Program-made: the position numbers and the translations under genes
The notes under the pieces: model-generated
Databases searched by the model: none
What the model was told of the DNA's origin: nothing
What the model saw: the letters and a program-made list of their open reading frames with translations, nothing else
Assembly: GCA_017483225.1 (NCBI GenBank)
Contig: JAFULF010000022.1
Location: 1 to 34,049, forward strand
DNA from: Alistipes sp.
Lineage (GTDB): Bacteria; Bacteroidota; Bacteroidia; Bacteroidales; Rikenellaceae
Length of the DNA: 34,049 bases
Direction of reading: 5' to 3'
Shown here: piece after piece, positions 23,700 through 32,502 of the stretch
Position numbering within the stretch: the stretch's first letter is position 1
Layout: each line of letters opens with the position of its first letter

Positions 23700-25277
23700 C
23701 TACTGCTGCGGGTAGGTTATATCAAGTCTAAACAGCGGATTCTCGATAGGCGTATGCTCGTTGCGGATAACCTCCCACATTCGGGCGATAATCTGCGGAT
23801 GCTGCGCCGCAAGGTTGTGCTCCTCACGAGGGTCCTCGGTAATCTTGTAGAGCTGCATATCGTTATTTCCCGCCGCAACATTCTCCACAAGGCCCTTCCA
23901 CTCGCCCATTCTCACGCAAAGCCAGCCATTGCCGCCCTTGAATACCGGAAACTCCCAATAGAGGAACGGGTGGCTCTTCTGCTCCGCCGTGCGGCCTTGC
24001 AGCGTAGGCAGGAAGGAGATGCCGTCGCTCTGCGGCAGCGCATCCGACTCAACACCTGCGATATGTGCCAGCGTAGGCATCACGTCGGGGAAGTAGCCCA
24101 CGAAGTCGCTCACGACAGGGGTCAGTCGCTCGCCCCACGCCACGATGAACGGCATACGGATACCGCCCTCGTGCAGCGAACGCTTGGTCCACCCTTTGTC
24201 GCTACGAAATGGCGCAGCGCAATCGAACCACGAGGTATTGGTGTAGGCGTTGTGCGTAGGGCCGTTATCGCTGGTTACCATTATGATGGTATTATCGTAC
24301 AGGCCCCTCTTTTTGAGGTGCTTGACGAGTTCGCCAATCTGGTAGTCGAGGTACGAAATCATCGCCGCAAAGGTCGCCTTCGGATAGCGGGTCGGGAAGT
24401 AACCTTTACCCTTATATACCGGCTCCTCATCGCCGAACTTCTTGACGTAGTAGTCCACCCACTCGTCAGGCGCCGTGAGGGCACTATGCGGGATGGTGGT
24501 CGTCCACATCAGGAAGAATGGGTCACGGCGGTTGTTGTCGATAAACTCCTCAATCTTATCGTATATGGCATCCGGGCTGTACGTATCGCCACGGAACTTG
24601 TCGTAACTCTTTCTGTCATAAGGGTCTGCACCATCATCCAATCTGTCACCCAAGTCCATTCGAGGGTTGCTCGTATATTCACGCAGGCGCTCGTTATAGA
24701 GGTATGGCGGGTAGTAGCACTGCGCCATACGCTGACAGAGGTAGCCGTAGAAGTAGTCGAAGCCCATATCCATAGGCGTACTCTGTGATGCAGGGCCTCC
24801 CAGACCCCACTTGCCAATTATCGCTGTACGGTAGCCCGCACCACGCATCACGCTGCCGAGGGTTGCCGTGCCGGGAGCCAGCGGTGCCTGACCCTCCAAC
24901 TCCGGATTCTCCCGCATAGCGTTGATACTCCACACGTTACCACGTCCCACCATCTCGTCATTCGAGCGTATCTGTGCGTGGCCCGAGTGGAGGCCCGTCA
25001 TCAGGCAGCAGCGGGATGGTGCCGAGACCGGTGCTCCGGCATACATATCCGTAAATCGCACGCCCCGCTCCGCCAGTGCGTCGATATTCGGCGTCTCAAT
25101 CTTGGTCTGTCCATAGCAGCCAAAGTCGCCATAGCCGGCATCGTCGAGCAAGATAAAAATCACGTTAGGTCGCTTCTCGCCCTTGTCGGCAGCATTAGCG
25201 GCCTGCGCCTCCTCGCCGGAGGCAGCCACGGCGGCACACAACAACGTCGCCGTAGAGATTATCCTCTTATTGTCCAT
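23700..25277 (-). CDS. Secreted sulfatase (S1 family, serine-type)
   Basis: The product is 525 residues from the ATG at 25275-25277, which gives a signal peptide cleaved near AQAAN; a GTG eight codons earlier is rejected. The metal-site start NVIFILLDDAGYGD (38-51) and the formylglycine site SAPSRCCLMTG (85-95) are intact. Residue 85 is Ser, so activation needs the radical-SAM maturase (anSME), not the cysteine-type enzyme. GKWGLG and VTSDNGPTHN are further family motifs. It would remove sulfate from a glycan or small molecule in the periplasm or at the surface. It stands alone with no glycan-degrading neighbours, so the substrate is unknown. Confidence 0.92.
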   Translation of the reverse strand: MDNKRIISTATLLCAAVAASGEEAQAANAADKGEKRPNVIFILLDDAGYGDFGCYGQTKIETPNIDALAERGVRFTDMYAGAPVSAPSRCCLMTGLHSGHAQIRSNDEMVGRGNVWSINAMRENPELEGQAPLAPGTATLGSVMRGAGYRTAIIGKWGLGGPASQSTPMDMGFDYFYGYLCQRMAQCYYPPYLYNERLREYTSNPRMDLGDRLDDGADPYDRKSYDKFRGDTYSPDAIYDKIEEFIDNNRRDPFFLMWTTTIPHSALTAPDEWVDYYVKKFGDEEPVYKGKGYFPTRYPKATFAAMISYLDYQIGELVKHLKKRGLYDNTIIMVTSDNGPTHNAYTNTSWFDCAAPFRSDKGWTKRSLHEGGIRMPFIVAWGERLTPVVSDFVGYFPDVMPTLAHIAGVESDALPQSDGISFLPTLQGRTAEQKSHPFLYWEFPVFKGGNGWLCVRMGEWKGLVENVAAGNNDMQLYKITEDPREEHNLAAQHPQIIARMWEVIRNEHTPIENPLFRLDITYPQQ

Positions 25278-25325
25278 CGGTATAGTAGGTTTTATTATCA
25301 CAAAAATAGCGATTTTATAGAAAAA

Positions 25326-25358
25326 TTTGCACCGTTACTACATTTTTTTATATCTTTG
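25326..25358 (+). promoter_or_regulatory. Promoter of the CAT-anticodon tRNA gene
   Basis: TTTG (25326-25329), 21 bases, then TATCTTTG (25351-25358) match the consensus exactly. Transcription would start about 18 bases before the tRNA. Confidence 0.8.
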
Positions 25359-25382
25359 CACTCGCAAAAGAGTGAAACTCTC

Positions 25383-25459
<77 letters not shown>

Positions 25460-25460
25460 A

Positions 25461-25495
25461 AAGGAGCCTGTCTGAATTTGGACAGGCTCCTTTTT
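25461..25495. terminator. Terminator shared by the tRNA and asd
   Basis: AAGGAGCCTGTC (25461-25472) pairs over 12 bp with GACAGGCTCCTT (25481-25492) around an 8-base loop, with five T on the plus side and four on the minus side. It starts right after the tRNA CCA and lies 23 bases beyond the asd stop codon, so it can serve both convergent units. Confidence 0.88.
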
Positions 25496-25517
25496 GAGTA
25501 GTATAAACGATGGGGGG

Positions 25518-26528
25518 CTACTTAATGTGTCCGTTACGAATCAACCACTCGGCAATCTGCACCGCATTTAGGGCTGCGCCCTTCTTGATTTGGTCGGCAA
25601 CACACCAGAACGAGAGTCCGTTCTCGTCGGTCAAATCCTCACGGATACGTCCCACATATACAGGCTCCTTGCCGGCGATAAACAGAGGCATAGGGTACTG
25701 CTTCTGCGACGGGTCATCCAGCACCACAACACCCTCGGCAGCCTCAAAGGCGGCACGTGCCTCGGCTACACTTATCGGGCGCTCGGTCTCTACCCAGATG
25801 CTCTCTGAGTGAGCACGCATAACGGGAACACGGATGCAGGTGGCCGACACACGTATATCGGAGTGCATAATCTTCTGCGTCTCGTTGAACATCTTCATCT
25901 CCTCCTTCGTATATCCGTTCTCCATAAATACGTCGATATGCGGGATGACGTTATAGGCGAGCTGGTAGGCGAACTTCTCGACCGTAGGCTCCTCGCCACG
26001 GGTGAGTGAGGCGTACTGCTGCTCCAACTCCGCCATCGCCGATGCGCCGGCACCGCTGGCAGATTGGTATGTAGCCACCTTCACACGGCGGATATGCGAC
26101 ACCTTCTCGATAGCGGCCAGAGCCACCACCATCTGTATCGTTGTGCAGTTAGGGTTTGCGATGATGCGACGTGGGGCGTTGAGAGCATCCTCGGGATTCA
26201 CCTCCGGAACCACCAACGGCACATCCTCATCCATACGGAAACAGCTCGAATTATCAATCATCAATGCTCCGTGCTTGGTTATCGTCTCGGCATACTCGCG
26301 AGATACGCTCGCACCTGCCGACACGAGGGCGATATCCACACCCTTAAAGTCGTCGTTGTGCTGCAACAGACGAATCTCCAACTCCTCACCACGGAACGTG
26401 CGCTTCTGTCCTGCGCTACGACCCGACCCGAAGAGTACGAGCTCGTCGCACGGGAAGTTGTGCTCTTCGAGAATCTTCAAGAACTCCTGTCCTACGGCGC
26501 CACTTGCGCCTACGATTGCTACCTTCAT
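25518..26528 (-). CDS. asd: Aspartate-semialdehyde dehydrogenase
   Basis: The product is 336 residues from the ATG at 26526-26528, which starts directly with the Rossmann motif [16 protein letters not shown]; a frame extended to 26561 adds 11 unlikely residues. The active-site Cys is in NPNCTT (C128), the substrate region follows (TYQSASGAG), and the catalytic His is in [10 protein letters not shown] (H240). It reduces aspartyl phosphate to aspartate semialdehyde with NADPH, feeding lysine/diaminopimelate, threonine and methionine synthesis. It follows the penicillin-binding protein gene by 42 bases; supply of peptidoglycan precursor gives the pairing some logic. Confidence 0.96.
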   Translation of the reverse strand: MKVAIVGASGAVGQEFLKILEEHNFPCDELVLFGSGRSAGQKRTFRGEELEIRLLQHNDDFKGVDIALVSAGASVSREYAETITKHGALMIDNSSCFRMDEDVPLVVPEVNPEDALNAPRRIIANPNCTTIQMVVALAAIEKVSHIRRVKVATYQSASGAGASAMAELEQQYASLTRGEEPTVEKFAYQLAYNVIPHIDVFMENGYTKEEMKMFNETQKIMHSDIRVSATCIRVPVMRAHSESIWVETERPISVAEARAAFEAAEGVVVLDDPSQKQYPMPLFIAGKEPVYVGRIREDLTDENGLSFWCVADQIKKGAALNAVQIAEWLIRNGHIK

Positions 26529-26570
26529 AATGTTTGGATTTTTTATCTGATTTTTATTCACGTTTATTCG

Positions 26571-29015
26571 CTATTCAAAGAACTCGTCGGCCTCCTCCGC
26601 TGCACTCTGCGACATATCTGCCGTCTGCTCGCACACGGGGAGCTGCCACATCGGCGGCACGATAAACTTATCGTCACGGCTCACACGGCAACGCTCGTCG
26701 TTATGCACCCGTTGCAGGAAGTCGCCGACGATAGGCAGAGCCATCACCGAGCCCTCGCCTCGACGACGGAGGTGTATGGATTGGTCCTCGGCACCTACCC
26801 ACGCTCCGGCCACAAGGTTTGGAGTGAGGCACATAAACCAGCCGTCACGGTTATCGTTCGACGTACCTGTCTTGCCCGCTATATCCACGCCGTGCATATT
26901 AAACTGCCAGCCCATACGGCGACCCGTACCATCCGTAATCACATTTTTGAGCATCGAGACCATTGTCGCCGCCGTCTCCTTGCTTATTGCATCCTGCGAC
27001 GATGATGAGAAGGTCGAAATCAGGTTGCCCTGACGGTCCTCAATATGCGTAACGAAGAGTGGCGACACATATACGCCCTCGTTGGCAAAGGTCGAGTAGG
27101 CACTCACCATCTCAAAGACATTCGACTCGAAGGTACCCAGACAGAGGGCATATACGGGGTCGATAAAACTATGGATGCCCATATTGTGGATAAAGTCGGC
27201 TACCGCCTCCGGCTGCTTGGCCTGCTTCATAATCCACGCCGAGTAGTTGTTGCGGCTATGTGCCAAGCCCCATTGCAGAGGGTGCAGCACGCCGTCATAC
27301 TCCACATTTCCTGCCTCCTTTGGTGACCACGCCGTGCCCACCGCCGTCTCAATCGTCACCGGAAGATTAGGCACCGGCGTACAAGGCGACATTCCGAGGT
27401 GGTCGATGGCAAAGGTGTAGATGAACGGCTTGACGGTAGAACCAATCTGTCGCTTGCCCTGCTTCGCCATATCGTACTTGAAGTATTGGAAGTTCGGGCC
27501 GCCGACATACGCCTTCACGTGTCCCGTCTGCGGCTCCATAGCCACAAATGCAGCACGCATAATGCGCTTGTGGTGCAGGATAGAGTCCCGCGGGGTCATC
27601 AACGTATCCCGCTCGCCCTCGTAGGTAAAGACCTTCATCGGGCACTTCTGCTCGAAGCTTGCGAAGATATCCTTCTCGCCCACACCCGCCTGCTTCATAT
27701 TGCGGAAGCGGTCGGAGTTGCGCATCGCTCGGCGCATAATCTTCTCCACATCCTCGGCATCCGTGTCGATGAAGAGGGTTCGGGTCTTGCGCACCTGCTC
27801 GTCCATCGCCGGCTGAATCACCGTGCGCAACTGCTTGACCAGCGCAGCCTCGGCATACTCCTGCATCGAGGCGTTGATTGTCGTGTATATTTTCAGGCCG
27901 TCACGATAGATGTTGTACTCCGTGCCATCCGCCTTGCGGTTCTTGTGGCACCAGCCATAGAGCGGATTCTCGTCATACTCCTTGCACGCCTGCTCGTAGT
28001 CCCACGCCGTATAGTAGTTGCGGCGCTTTGGCGGCTGTGCGTTCATCACAAGACGCAGCATCTCACGGAAGTAGGTCGCCTGTCCGTAGTTGTGCGACAC
28101 GGGGCGGAAGTTGAGCGTTATAGGCAGGGCAGAGATTGAGTCATACATCTCTCTGGTGATACCCCCCGCCTCGCACACTCGCTTCAAGACGAGGTTGCGA
28201 CGTTTGAGCGCATTCTCGGGGTTGCGCACGGGCGAGTAGCGTGTCGGAGCATTCACAACGCCGACCAGCACCGCCGCCTCCTGCAAGTTCAGCTCATCGG
28301 GCGACTTGCCGAAGAAGGTCTGTGCCGCCGACTTGATACCGAAGGCGTTGGAGCCATACTCCACCGTATTGAGGTACATAGCCACAATCTCCTCCTTCGT
28401 ATAGTTGTATTCGAGTTTTATCGCCGTAATCCACTCCTTGAACTTCGCCACGACAAGTTTCAGCGTGCGCACAATCTTATTGTCGCCACGTGTATAGTCA
28501 CGAGGAAAGAGGTTCTTCGCCAGCTGCTGCGTCACGGTCGAGCCTCCACCCTGCGAAGAGCGACCCAGCAGGATGGTCTTGATGCCCACACGTGCCAGCG
28601 ACTGGAAGTCGATGCCCGAGTGCGAGTAGAATCGTGCATCCTCCGTGGCAATCAACGCCGCCGCCACAGGGGGCACCTGTCGCCCTGCAATCTCCAAGCA
28701 GGCGGTCGAGTCCTGCGGGAAGAGGTCGGCATACTGCACATAGGAGCGGTTCTGCACGAAGAAGCTGCCTATGACACGCCCGTCGTCGGCATATACCTCC
28801 GTAGCGAGGTTGCTCTTCGGATTCTCCAACTCCTCAAATGATGGCATACGGCCGAATGTGCCCACGGCGGTAAGCAGGAGCATAAGACCCATCAACGCAA
28901 ACGGTGTCAGGCAGATAATCCACATCCACCGAACAATCTTTCGGCTCTTTGCGCCCTTGCCCGCCTTACGTTTCGGGGCGGTACGAGTTCTCTTTTTATT
29001 TAAGTTCTTCTCCAT
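26571..29015 (-). CDS. Class A penicillin-binding protein (PBP1A type)
   Basis: The product is 814 residues. A Lys/Arg-rich cytoplasmic tail and one membrane span (about 30-52) lead into the GT51 glycosyltransferase domain with ATEDARFYSHSGID (catalytic E125), GGSTVTQQLAKN (158-169) and the later EIVAMYLN motif. The transpeptidase domain has the nucleophile in GSTVKP (S526), SRN (587-589) and KTGT (715-718). The enzyme polymerises lipid II and cross-links peptidoglycan in the periplasm. All catalytic motifs are intact. It lies 20 bases after the protease/barrel gene. Confidence 0.95.
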   Translation of the reverse strand: MEKNLNKKRTRTAPKRKAGKGAKSRKIVRWMWIICLTPFALMGLMLLLTAVGTFGRMPSFEELENPKSNLATEVYADDGRVIGSFFVQNRSYVQYADLFPQDSTACLEIAGRQVPPVAAALIATEDARFYSHSGIDFQSLARVGIKTILLGRSSQGGGSTVTQQLAKNLFPRDYTRGDNKIVRTLKLVVAKFKEWITAIKLEYNYTKEEIVAMYLNTVEYGSNAFGIKSAAQTFFGKSPDELNLQEAAVLVGVVNAPTRYSPVRNPENALKRRNLVLKRVCEAGGITREMYDSISALPITLNFRPVSHNYGQATYFREMLRLVMNAQPPKRRNYYTAWDYEQACKEYDENPLYGWCHKNRKADGTEYNIYRDGLKIYTTINASMQEYAEAALVKQLRTVIQPAMDEQVRKTRTLFIDTDAEDVEKIMRRAMRNSDRFRNMKQAGVGEKDIFASFEQKCPMKVFTYEGERDTLMTPRDSILHHKRIMRAAFVAMEPQTGHVKAYVGGPNFQYFKYDMAKQGKRQIGSTVKPFIYTFAIDHLGMSPCTPVPNLPVTIETAVGTAWSPKEAGNVEYDGVLHPLQWGLAHSRNNYSAWIMKQAKQPEAVADFIHNMGIHSFIDPVYALCLGTFESNVFEMVSAYSTFANEGVYVSPLFVTHIEDRQGNLISTFSSSSQDAISKETAATMVSMLKNVITDGTGRRMGWQFNMHGVDIAGKTGTSNDNRDGWFMCLTPNLVAGAWVGAEDQSIHLRRRGEGSVMALPIVGDFLQRVHNDERCRVSRDDKFIVPPMWQLPVCEQTADMSQSAAEEADEFFE

Positions 29016-29035
29016 ATTCTTCTCGATAACCTTAT

Positions 29036-32032
29036 CTAAAATGGAAGTCCAAGACCTCCCGTTACAAACATTCCCCTCTTGCCGTGAGGCTTATAGATGG
29101 AGAGCGTCACGGCGACTGTCGCTGCCGACGGCATACGAAAGAGATTGACATCGAAGATGACATCTCCACCATAGGAGAACAGGTGTTTGCGCCGCTCCAC
29201 GAGCGTAGCCACATCCGACTGTCCGTCGCCCCTAAACTCCGGCTTATCAAACGATGCGTAGTCGAAGCCGAGGTTCAGACGTATGCGCTTGAAGTAGAGT
29301 ATCGTCGGGATACCACCCTCCGGATAGCATACCGGCAGCTGGTAGTTGACCGACGTTGCCACATAGTTTTGGTTCATAATATCGCCCTGATTAAAGCCTC
29401 TCGGGGTCAGCTGCGATGACTTGAACTGCAATGTCGTGGCGATATTCTGCGTCTTCAAGCCTCCGAGCGTGGTCTGATACAGACCGGCAATGCTCAGCGA
29501 GTGGTGTTTGGCAAATCCCGGCAGGTACAACTTACCATAGAGCGCAACAAGATGGCCGAAATCCCTATCGGCAGGATTGAGCGCATAGGTAAATTGCAGG
29601 GTGTGGCCCTGTCGTGGCAGAAAATCCTTGTGAGCCATCTTCACGGTGCTCTGGTATGCCGCACCAAACTGCAAGATGTGAACACCCTCCTTATAGCCAA
29701 TCTTGGCAATATTGGAGAGTTGTCCCGTCTGAATCATATTTACGATATTGCGCACCCTCGCCACCAAGCCATTCGAGTAGTTCCACGAGGCACTCAACCC
29801 CACATAGCGGGTGCGATGGCCAAGTTCGAAGTAGAGAGGCAGGGACGCCGAGGCGGTAACGTCGTAGTACTTGCGCAGACGAGGTGCATCCGTCAGCACC
29901 AGCTCGTACTTATCCGTCTCCTCGTTCAAGACGTACGTGTAGGCTTGGTACACCTTCTGCGTACCGCCGTATGTTGCACTTACACCGAGGTTTACACCGA
30001 GGCCATAGTAGCGGAGCGTTCCCTTATAGACCGACCCCTCGTCCTTGTTCCAGCCCCACGTGAGGAATCCCTCCGTATTGGAGAGCAGGCTCTGCGACAT
30101 AACCGTCACGCCGAGGTTGAAGTCGATATTCCCCTCTTTGAGAGCAAACGGGTCGTAGGATGCCGGAGCCCACGAGTGCACATTGAACAGGTGTGTGAAC
30201 TTGGAGTATCGTCGAGGCTTGTGCTCCTGTTTCGCCTGCTCGGCAGTAGCCCCATCGAAGCGCACCGTATCGAGGTTCACGACATCCCAACTCTTGCGTG
30301 GCGGATTGACCACATTGCGAGGGAGCAGTGACCTCTGCACCCGCACCATACTACTGCGGTCGAGGCGTTGCTCGGCAAGGTGGTAGCCACCCTTATCGTA
30401 GGTTGTCATCAGCAGGCGGTTGCCCCACATAGGCATAGGCGAGAAGGAGCCGTAGCGTGAGTTGCTTATGCGGTACTCCTCCCCCGAGGCGAGGTCGTAG
30501 CAGTGCACCTCATCCTTACCCGACTCTATGGAGCCGAAGTAGAGCACTCCATCCTTCGCCTGCAAATCGCTTAGCGTGATATACGCCCCCGAGGTGATAT
30601 GCGAGAAGGTGCCGTCACGATTTACACGGCCGAGCCACATACCCTCGTCGGAGGTGGCGATAAAATAGAGGTGTTGCGTCTTATTGTCATACGTAAGCGA
30701 GTGCAGCTCAACGCACTGCGGCATCCGGGCTATCGTGCGCCGTCCCTTGCGGACACCCATAGCAACGGCGTAGGTGCCATCGGGGCGATACTCCACCCAG
30801 GCGAGCGAGTCGCTCCCCTCGATAGCGGTAGGGAACTGCACGTTACGGTGGCGGAAGATGGTGCGAGGGCGACGTTTATCCAAATCAACATAGCAGAGGC
30901 GGGAGTTGACCCTCTGCTGATATATCACACTGCGGCGGTACTCGGTCCACCAGATGCGGCCATCCTTCATCGTCGGGCGTGTCGAGATGTCGCCCGTGTA
31001 GCAGATGCGCTCCTGCTCGCCCGTCTCCACATTGGTCGAGACCAACGCCATAGGTCTATCCAAATCCTCCTTCAACGATATCACGTGCTTGGCCCCAAAC
31101 GGCATCGGGTAGCGGTAGGTCGTATAGCTGCGCTGTGGCGGCGTAGGGATAGGTGTCGAACTATCCGCAACCTCCGCAAGCGGCCTCCAATGGGCATTCA
31201 GGTCAGTGAAGGTCTCTCGGAAGAGGCGGTTTGTGCTGGTGCCGTAGAACTTCTTCATCGCCACGGCAGTAGTGGCAAAGACGTATGGGTTGCGCACGGC
31301 GTAGCGCACAATCTTATCCCAGATATTCTCGCCATACTTGGTGTCGGCGTATGATGTTATCTGGTAGCCGAGCTGATAGTGGTCGGGCACATACTCCAAA
31401 TATGAGCCGCAGAACCACTTATCGTTGTTCTTGCGACGGAGAATATCCTCTCCCAGAGCACGGTAGTGCATCGTAAAGGATGGTTGCAGGCCTCGCCCAA
31501 ATGACGACATCGCCGTCTCGGAGATTACGGCATCGCCCTCCATACCCCACAGAGGCATAAAGAGCAGGCCTATCGTCTTGCTCTGCTGGCCGAGGATGTA
31601 GCTGAACACCCGCACCCACCCTCGATTGAGGTTGTTGTACTGCACGGCGTGACGATATTCGTGCGCCGCCAACTGTTTAAGCCACGGCATCGAGTAGCTG
31701 CTGATGGCCGGCGACGAGAGAATCTCCACACGCTTCGGCAGCCACATAACCATACCGTTGGAGCGGGCATTCTCGGGGTGCACCACAAACGGGATGTTCA
31801 TAGCCCCATGGCGGAATCCGAAGTCTATGGTCGGCTGTACCGCCTTGACATAGTGCATAAGTTTATAGCCGAGGCTCGCAGCCGTGTCGGGATATATGAC
31901 AGAAATCTTGTCCCCCTTAATCTTCTTCCAGTGCATAGACTCCGGGTCGGCACCCCACGAGTAGTATTGCGCCGACACCGTGCCACACACAAAGAGGGCA
32001 ACAAGTGTTACTATGTGTCTGAGTATCTTCAC
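29036..32032 (-). CDS. Secreted gluzincin-like metalloprotease fused to propeller-like and outer-membrane-barrel-like regions
   Basis: The product is 998 residues starting at a GTG (32030-32032) that overlaps the last base of the preceding stop codon. A signal peptide ends TVSAQ (21-22). Residues about 23-260 look like a peptidase-MA domain: HEYRH (H124, E125, H128) with a second element LWGMEGDA (E165) in the place of the third zinc ligand. Residues about 285-590 have repeated WD/TolB-propeller-like strands (HVISLKEDL, YFIATSDEGMWLGRV, VLYFGSIESG). Residues about 640-998 show alternating aromatic strands ending GLGLPF, as in an outer membrane barrel. Bacteroidota encode similar unnamed proteins. 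The function is unknown. Confidence 0.8.
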   Translation of the reverse strand: MKILRHIVTLVALFVCGTVSAQYYSWGADPESMHWKKIKGDKISVIYPDTAASLGYKLMHYVKAVQPTIDFGFRHGAMNIPFVVHPENARSNGMVMWLPKRVEILSSPAISSYSMPWLKQLAAHEYRHAVQYNNLNRGWVRVFSYILGQQSKTIGLLFMPLWGMEGDAVISETAMSSFGRGLQPSFTMHYRALGEDILRRKNNDKWFCGSYLEYVPDHYQLGYQITSYADTKYGENIWDKIVRYAVRNPYVFATTAVAMKKFYGTSTNRLFRETFTDLNAHWRPLAEVADSSTPIPTPPQRSYTTYRYPMPFGAKHVISLKEDLDRPMALVSTNVETGEQERICYTGDISTRPTMKDGRIWWTEYRRSVIYQQRVNSRLCYVDLDKRRPRTIFRHRNVQFPTAIEGSDSLAWVEYRPDGTYAVAMGVRKGRRTIARMPQCVELHSLTYDNKTQHLYFIATSDEGMWLGRVNRDGTFSHITSGAYITLSDLQAKDGVLYFGSIESGKDEVHCYDLASGEEYRISNSRYGSFSPMPMWGNRLLMTTYDKGGYHLAEQRLDRSSMVRVQRSLLPRNVVNPPRKSWDVVNLDTVRFDGATAEQAKQEHKPRRYSKFTHLFNVHSWAPASYDPFALKEGNIDFNLGVTVMSQSLLSNTEGFLTWGWNKDEGSVYKGTLRYYGLGVNLGVSATYGGTQKVYQAYTYVLNEETDKYELVLTDAPRLRKYYDVTASASLPLYFELGHRTRYVGLSASWNYSNGLVARVRNIVNMIQTGQLSNIAKIGYKEGVHILQFGAAYQSTVKMAHKDFLPRQGHTLQFTYALNPADRDFGHLVALYGKLYLPGFAKHHSLSIAGLYQTTLGGLKTQNIATTLQFKSSQLTPRGFNQGDIMNQNYVATSVNYQLPVCYPEGGIPTILYFKRIRLNLGFDYASFDKPEFRGDGQSDVATLVERRKHLFSYGGDVIFDVNLFRMPSAATVAVTLSIYKPHGKRGMFVTGGLGLPF

Positions 32033-32370
32033 TATACCCGTTTCGTTCTCGAATAACCCTTACCGAGCAGCAACTCCGTCACACGGTCACGATGCTCGCC
32101 CTGAATGATAATCTCGCCATCCTTGACCGAGCCTCCAACGCCGAGGGAGCGTTTGAGTGAGCGACCCAGCTCCTCCAAATCCTCCTGCGTGCCGACAAAG
32201 CCTCGCACGACGGTAGCCACCTTGCCTGCCCGACCGTGCGTATCACGCCAAACACGGAGGTTCTGCCTATCGGCCGGCAGAGTCTGCTCCTCCGCCTGCT
32301 CGCCGGTATCGTATGCAAAGTCGGGGTTGGTCGAATAGACAACTCCCAATCGCTCTTTCCAGTCGCTCAT
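32032..32370 (-). CDS. yciH: SUI1/eIF1-family translation factor (YciH-like)
   Basis: The product is 112 residues. A variable N-terminal arm precedes the SUI1 fold (about 38-108): VATVVRGFVGTQEDLEELGR, LKRSLGVGGSVKDGEIIIQG and HRDRVTELLLGKGY. Bacterial YciH resembles eIF1 and is thought to affect start-codon choice or translation under stress; it is not essential in E. coli. It is the first gene of a four-gene minus-strand block, and its TAG overlaps the GTG of the metalloprotease gene by one base, so translation of the latter is probably coupled. Confidence 0.92.
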   Translation of the reverse strand: MSDWKERLGVVYSTNPDFAYDTGEQAEEQTLPADRQNLRVWRDTHGRAGKVATVVRGFVGTQEDLEELGRSLKRSLGVGGSVKDGEIIIQGEHRDRVTELLLGKGYSRTKRV

Positions 32371-32428
32371 ACCCTAAATATCTGCTTAAAATTACCATTT
32401 AATGTTTACAAAACATTAATCCAACGTG

Positions 32429-32436
32429 CAAAAGTA
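32429..32436 (-). promoter_or_regulatory. -7 box of the SUI1-protease-PBP-asd unit
   Basis: The minus strand reads TACTTTTG, fitting TAnnTTTG, about 60 bases before the SUI1 start. The -33 position (32456-32459, TCTG) matches poorly. It overlaps the region of the divergent DUF4435 gene promoter. Confidence 0.5.
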
Positions 32437-32444
32437 ATCATTAT

Positions 32445-32475
32445 TTTGCAATACGCAGATAAATTCCTATATTTG
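32445..32475 (+). promoter_or_regulatory. Promoter of the DUF4435-like gene
   Basis: TTTG (32445-32448), 19 bases, then TATATTTG (32468-32475) match the consensus exactly. The transcript would start near 32482, about 20 bases before the ATG at 32503. This position also rules out the longer open frame that begins at 32236. Confidence 0.8.
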
Positions 32476-32502
32476 TTATATCAAAGATATAATTTGTCTG
32501 CT

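Noticed and set aside
32236-32502. N-terminal extension of the DUF4435-like protein
   Set aside because: It would lie antisense to SUI1, upstream of a consensus promoter, and has no conserved sequence; the ATG at 32503 is better placed.
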